Assembly: GCA_030632525.1 (NCBI GenBank)
Contig: DAOVUP010000017.1
Location: forward strand, 1 to 10,017
Direction: 5' to 3'
Source of the DNA: Desulfobacteraceae bacterium
GTDB taxonomy: Bacteria; Desulfobacterota; DSM-4660; Desulfatiglandales; Desulfatiglandaceae
DNA: 10,017 bases
Shown here: piece by piece, positions 6,887-10,017 of the stretch
Position numbering within the stretch: position 1 is the first letter of the stretch
Layout: the number at the start of each line of letters is the position of its first letter
Program-made: the position numbers and the translations under genes
Notes under the pieces: model-generated
Seen by the model: the letters and a program-made list of their open reading frames with translations, nothing else
The model's database searches: none
What the model was told of the DNA's origin: nothing

Positions 6887-7972
6887 CTAGCGTCCCACAG
6901 CCCCTTTGGCCAGCGATTTAAAGCGCACCAGATAGTAAGGAGGCGTGGACAGGTTCTTGCCCATGTTGAAGACCGGTGAAAGGTGCAATTGATTGGCAAC
7001 TACGTAAATGTACCCATCGGGTCCAAAGCTCATGCCATCGGGCCAGACTAAAAGCTTTTCGTCTTTGAGGAGGACGCGGTAGTTTCCTGATGGTTCAACC
7101 ACTCCAATGGCGTAGTTGGTGATATCAGTAATATAGACATTGCCGGACCCATCTATGGTAATGCCGTCACAAATAGGCCGATCCCCATAGCGTTCTATTC
7201 TGGATGTGAGTTCCGCATCACTCAGACTTGCGTTTACAAGATCAGCAGTTCGTATGCGCCACAGGCTGGTGCTCTGTGAGGCTCCATAGTATACCCACTC
7301 TGATTGTGTGTCGATGGTGATCCCATCAACTCCGATCATGGGCTTGCCTTTTCCCTCCTCGTCAATGGCCATAGACTTATCTCCAATCACAACCGGCAGG
7401 GGTTCGGGCACAACCGTTCTGTGGCCCTCGAGCACCCTTCGGGATTCGCCCGTTTTTATATCCACCACAACGATGGCCGAATTTTCCGGTGCTGCCACAT
7501 CCGAGATATAGATTTTATTGTGGACGGGATCGAGGGCAATATCATTGAAAAAGGAATTGTACACTCTCCCTGGCTCTGAAACCTCGACAATCTTATGCAA
7601 GACGTTTCGCCTGCTATCCCATGCCACCAATCTGGAGAAGCCCCTGCCATTATCCAGCATCCAGATAATCCCCTGTTGATCAGATTGGATACCCAGTACT
7701 GAAGTGAGGCCAATACCATCTTTCCCCGGCTTGGTGGCCCACTTTTCATTGGGAAATGGTTTCGTGGTCCCATCAGGAAACACCTCAATCACACAGTAGT
7801 GGGGAGTGTAGAGTACGTGCTGGCTGACGATGAGACGCCTATCTGGCGTGACCGCAATATTACCCGGACCCCGAGAAAGCTAAGCAAATACCTCAAGTTT
7901 GAGAGTAGAACAACCGGTCACAGAGATTGCGACACTGATAATTATTAGGCAAACGAGATTCGTTCTTATCAT
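6887..7972 (-). pseudogene. MRJP/yellow-family beta-propeller lipoprotein interrupted by in-frame TAG at codon 31
   Basis: Read from the ATG at 7972 (preceded by AAAGGGGG), the frame encodes a lipoprotein signal with lipobox VTGC (C21), nine more residues, then TAG at 7882-7880. The same frame then continues without interruption: PGNIAVTPD..., then VIEVFPDG, NDIALDP, GVDGITID, CDGITIDGSGNVYITD and WPDGMSFGPDG, to a TAG at 6889-6887. This pattern matches the major royal jelly protein/yellow six-bladed propeller family, which has dopachrome-conversion and lactonase-like relatives; the function here is unknown. The conserved N-terminal PGNIAVTPD strand lies after the stop, so the two parts were clearly one 361-residue protein. 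A single C-to-T change from CAG (Gln) would explain it. A GTG at 7792 could open a 301-residue frame, but it has no ribosome site, no export signal and lacks the first blade. It may be a real nonsense mutation, a sequencing error, or less likely recoding. It follows the flavoprotein gene by 101 bp. Confidence 0.85.
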
Positions 7973-8073
7973 TGTGTCCCCCTTTCGTGGTGACGTTTAT
8001 AAGGAAATGTGTCTTAGAAAATTCCCTTGTGATGTGGGCGGTAAGGAAGTGGTTTCAGAACATCTGATGAGGA

Positions 8074-9645
8074 TCAGTGTGCTGACAATGCGTTTCCCTC
8101 AAAACCTTTTCCCTTGCCTGCCTCATGGCTGGCCCAGGCCCCTGCTACTCGCCCGCTGAAGATGGAGGGTCCCAGCATCGTTCCTTCCAGAGAGGCTTTT
8201 CCCTGGATGTGACCTCCGGCCATGCCTGCCAGTTCACCCGCTGCGTAAAGTCCAGGGATTGGCATAAAGTGTTTGTTTAAAACCTGACATTTAAGATTCG
8301 TCTTCACTCCCCCCATAGTCTTCCTTACGGCAGGGAAAAACTTTATCGCATAGAAAGGGGGTTTTTCTATTTTCTTAAGACCCTTAACATTTCTCCCAAA
8401 CTCAGTATCTATGCCCGCATCAACACTATTATTGTACCGCGTAACCGTCTCAATGAGCGTGTCCGGGTTGAGCCCCATCTTAGGTGCTAACTCTTGCAAT
8501 GAATCTGCTTTCATAATAAAAGGGCTATTGTTAAGTAAGGTGAGTTTTTTCTCGTGCATTTTTGAAAAGTCTGCAGTGTAAGAGGGGTCCATAACGAGCA
8601 TGCTCCCAATCACCGTGTCATCATTGAGGGACCAGGCAAAGGGTGGGTCCTGGGAAAGCACTGCCGGAGTTCCTGAGGCCCCGCCTGAGAGGTCCTCGTT
8701 GTGAAACCTCTTCCCCTGAGCGTTCAACCAGATGCCATTTCCTCTGGGAAAGAACCTCAGCACCAGTGCCCGCTCTTGAGCTGGGTCTTGATAGTCTGGC
8801 GTTGCATATATATAGATCCACAGGTTGTTCATGTGGGTGAGGTACCCGCCTGTCTGCGCGACCATCTCGTGTCCCGTTCCGGTACAGTTACGGTTGCCCG
8901 CGACATAGTAGGTGTACTTTTTCACCCATGGGGCATAGCGTGCGACCGCATCACGGCTCCCGGCAAACCCCCCCGTGGCCATTACAATGGCCTTTCCATA
9001 GATCTCAACCTTCTCGCCGGTCTTGCGATTGGTTCCCGCAACCCCAATGATGCGACCCTTTTTTTCAAGGATTTGTTCTATCTGTGTATCAAACAGCCAC
9101 TTTTTCACACCTTTTGCTTGTGCCGCCTCGTAGAGTTTCTTGGCGAGCGTTCTCCCGAAGCCTTGAGGCCTGTGCCATCGCGGAACGCTATTGCCTTCGT
9201 TAAGGTTCACGTCTTCCCATACAACTCCCATTTCCTCCAGCCACTCATAGAGGTCATGAAGGCTGTGCTCGATATAGTAACGCGCCCATTGCTCGTCTGC
9301 CTCACCTTGCCCCCAACGAACCCAATCCTGAAAGGCAAGATCGGGGGAATCTTCATAACCTTCCTGCTTTTGGAGCGGAGTGCCCACGGCAAAACATCCT
9401 CCTCCCGATATGGCGGCTGTCCCACCATAGGTGGAATCCAGCTCAACTACAATAACTGAGGCTTTTTTGCTTGCTGCTTCATTGGCCGCAGCCAGACCTG
9501 CTCCACCAGCCCCCACGACGACCACATCGGCTCTATAGCTGCTGGCCAGAGCAGTTGACCCCATTGTACACAACAAAAAAATAAGGAAAATTAAGAAGCT
9601 CCTTAATCTTAAGCTAACCTTATTACCTTCAGTTCCCCTTGCCAT
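8074..9645 (-). CDS. Exported FAD-dependent oxidoreductase (FAD_binding_2, fumarate reductase/flavocytochrome c-like)
   Basis: 523 residues from the ATG at 9645; a TTG two codons upstream is the alternative. No good Shine-Dalgarno is seen for either. A Sec signal peptide (core FLIFLIFLLC, probable cleavage after ALA, residue 34) precedes the Rossmann fold: VVVVGAGGAGLAAANEA (GxGxxG at 45-50) with E68 for the ribose. ATGGFAG and the C-terminal IPGLYAAGELAGMAGGH complete the FAD site. The family reduces or dehydrogenates C-C bonds next to carboxylates or ketones (fumarate, urocanate and 3-ketosteroid enzymes). The usual HHTMGG active-site motif reads VRKTMGG (R441, K442), and the NR after the glycine-rich loop reads GK (K483), so the substrate is probably not fumarate. 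There is no heme CxxCH and no FMN domain; an external electron partner is required but not encoded here. It is the first gene after the 9783-9755 promoter. Confidence 0.9.
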   Translation of the reverse strand: MARGTEGNKVSLRLRSFLIFLIFLLCTMGSTALASSYRADVVVVGAGGAGLAAANEAASKKASVIVVELDSTYGGTAAISGGGCFAVGTPLQKQEGYEDSPDLAFQDWVRWGQGEADEQWARYYIEHSLHDLYEWLEEMGVVWEDVNLNEGNSVPRWHRPQGFGRTLAKKLYEAAQAKGVKKWLFDTQIEQILEKKGRIIGVAGTNRKTGEKVEIYGKAIVMATGGFAGSRDAVARYAPWVKKYTYYVAGNRNCTGTGHEMVAQTGGYLTHMNNLWIYIYATPDYQDPAQERALVLRFFPRGNGIWLNAQGKRFHNEDLSGGASGTPAVLSQDPPFAWSLNDDTVIGSMLVMDPSYTADFSKMHEKKLTLLNNSPFIMKADSLQELAPKMGLNPDTLIETVTRYNNSVDAGIDTEFGRNVKGLKKIEKPPFYAIKFFPAVRKTMGGVKTNLKCQVLNKHFMPIPGLYAAGELAGMAGGHIQGKASLEGTMLGPSIFSGRVAGAWASHEAGKGKGFEGNALSAH

Positions 9646-9754
9646 ATGCAACCAGTTAAAAAATTATGTTGAGCTACTTTCATTCTTCTCATAAGTTAAG
9701 GTCCAGAACCATTTGTAAGACCTTTTTGATAAGAAATCACTTTTTGAAGGAAAA

Positions 9755-9783
9755 AGTATAGAGGAAAGTCATTTGTGTGTCAA
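9755..9783 (-). promoter_or_regulatory. Near-consensus sigma70 promoter of the flavoprotein-led operon
   Basis: On the minus strand TTGACA (9783-9778, perfect) is followed, after 17 bp, by TATACT (9760-9755, 5 of 6). The expected start is near 9748, giving a leader of about 100 nt before the ATG at 9645. The -35 box lies about 20 bp beyond the last stop of the transposase remnant, so it sits at the junction of the insertion element and the operon. The flavoprotein, beta-propeller and ThDP genes could all be read from it. Confidence 0.65.
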
Positions 9784-9802
9784 GATCAAAGCCATTATGA
9801 AA

Positions 9803-10017
9803 CTATTCCATCTGCGCTACCGAATACTTCGGAGAAATCGAAAAACACATGTGAACATGATCTGACATCATATGCCCTTCTATTATCTTCCTACCTTTCT
9901 GCTGTACCAATTAATGAAATACAGACCGCAAATACTTTATCACTTGACCAAACAACTTCTTTTTGCAATACTTCGGGATGAAAACAACATGATATTTACA
10001 ATCTCATCTAGAATGTG
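9803..10017 (-). pseudogene. IS200/IS605-type TnpA (Y1 transposase) remnant, cut by right edge
   Basis: Read on the minus strand, one frame gives CKYHVVFIPKYCKKKLFG, then after one stop QQKGRKIIEGHMMSDHVHM followed by SISPKYSVAQ. These are the successive conserved blocks of IS200-like TnpA, including the HUH metal motif (HVH at 9859-9851, within DHVH). The frame is kept throughout but broken by TGA (10006-10004, where relatives I recall have an aromatic residue), TAA (9913-9911, where Glu is usual) and TAG (9805-9803), after which similarity fades. The C-terminal helix with the catalytic Tyr cannot be recognised, so the gene is inactive. The 5' end lies outside the window. The element ends cannot be placed. 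Confidence 0.75.

Noticed and set aside
6887..7792. 301-residue propeller protein starting at GTG 7792
   Set aside because: There is no ribosome site, no export signal and a missing first propeller strand; the upstream frame with lipobox is the real beginning, split by TAG.
7880..7882. Pyrrolysine or other amber recoding
   Set aside because: The same gene ends in TAG (6889-6887), no pyl genes are visible, and a single C-to-T change explains the stop more simply. It is kept only as a test within the finding.
8701..9459. Plus-strand ORF of 252 codons
   Set aside because: It lies antisense to the flavoprotein gene, whose FAD motifs establish the coding strand.
9722..9747. Direct repeat CTTTTTGA at 9722 and 9740, as an operator
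   Set aside because: It is short, low in complexity and downstream of the promoter; chance is likely in this AT-rich leader.
9652..9802. C-terminal TnpA helix with the catalytic Tyr
   Set aside because: A short FW...Y run can be read in one frame, but there is no convincing family pattern; similarity ends near 9809.
9775..9981. Plus-strand ORF of 68 codons
   Set aside because: It is the antisense reading of the TnpA remnant and promoter region; the minus strand shows the transposase motifs.
1..10017. CRISPR arrays, tRNA or rRNA genes
   Set aside because: No regularly spaced repeats and no tRNA- or rRNA-like stretches were seen on either strand by eye.

Overview
The window looks like part of a Gram-negative-type bacterial chromosome or metagenomic contig. 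The evidence is twin-arginine (Tat) and Sec export signals, a consensus lipoprotein box, Shine-Dalgarno sites, and sigma70-type promoters with 17-bp spacers. By hand count on sample lines, GC is roughly 40-45% over the middle genes and about 50% in the ribonuclease and flavoprotein genes. The species cannot be named from sequence alone. Every supported gene is on the minus strand, so transcription runs from the right end to the left end.

Right to left: (1) 10017-9803 is a decayed IS200/IS605-type TnpA transposase, cut by the window edge and interrupted by stops. (2) A near-consensus promoter (9783-9755) at its inner edge points into a Sec-exported FAD-dependent oxidoreductase (9645-8074). (3) Next comes a lipoprotein of the major royal jelly protein/yellow beta-propeller family (7972-6887), interrupted by an in-frame TAG at codon 31. 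(4) Then a thiamine-diphosphate (ThDP) enzyme with a Tat signal (6748-4859). (5) Then a secreted TPR protein with its own promoter (4743-3994), closed by a strong hairpin terminator (3975-3948). (6) An exported MBL-fold metallohydrolase (3875-2970) and a Tat-exported DUF362 protein (2958-1810) form a tight pair with an 11-bp gap. (7) A 580-bp spacer holds two tandem perfect hairpins and a doubtful ORF. (8) The N-terminal half of ribonuclease R (1227-1) runs off the left edge and appears to have a leaderless promoter.

The main point of interest is six consecutive genes whose products all carry export signals. They include cofactor enzymes that usually work in the cytoplasm (ThDP enzyme, flavoprotein) together with a beta-propeller, a zinc hydrolase, a TPR protein and a DUF362 protein. 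I infer an extracytoplasmic catabolic or redox pathway. Its substrate is unknown, and no transporter, regulator or cytochrome is visible to define it. The ribonuclease R gene is unrelated housekeeping.
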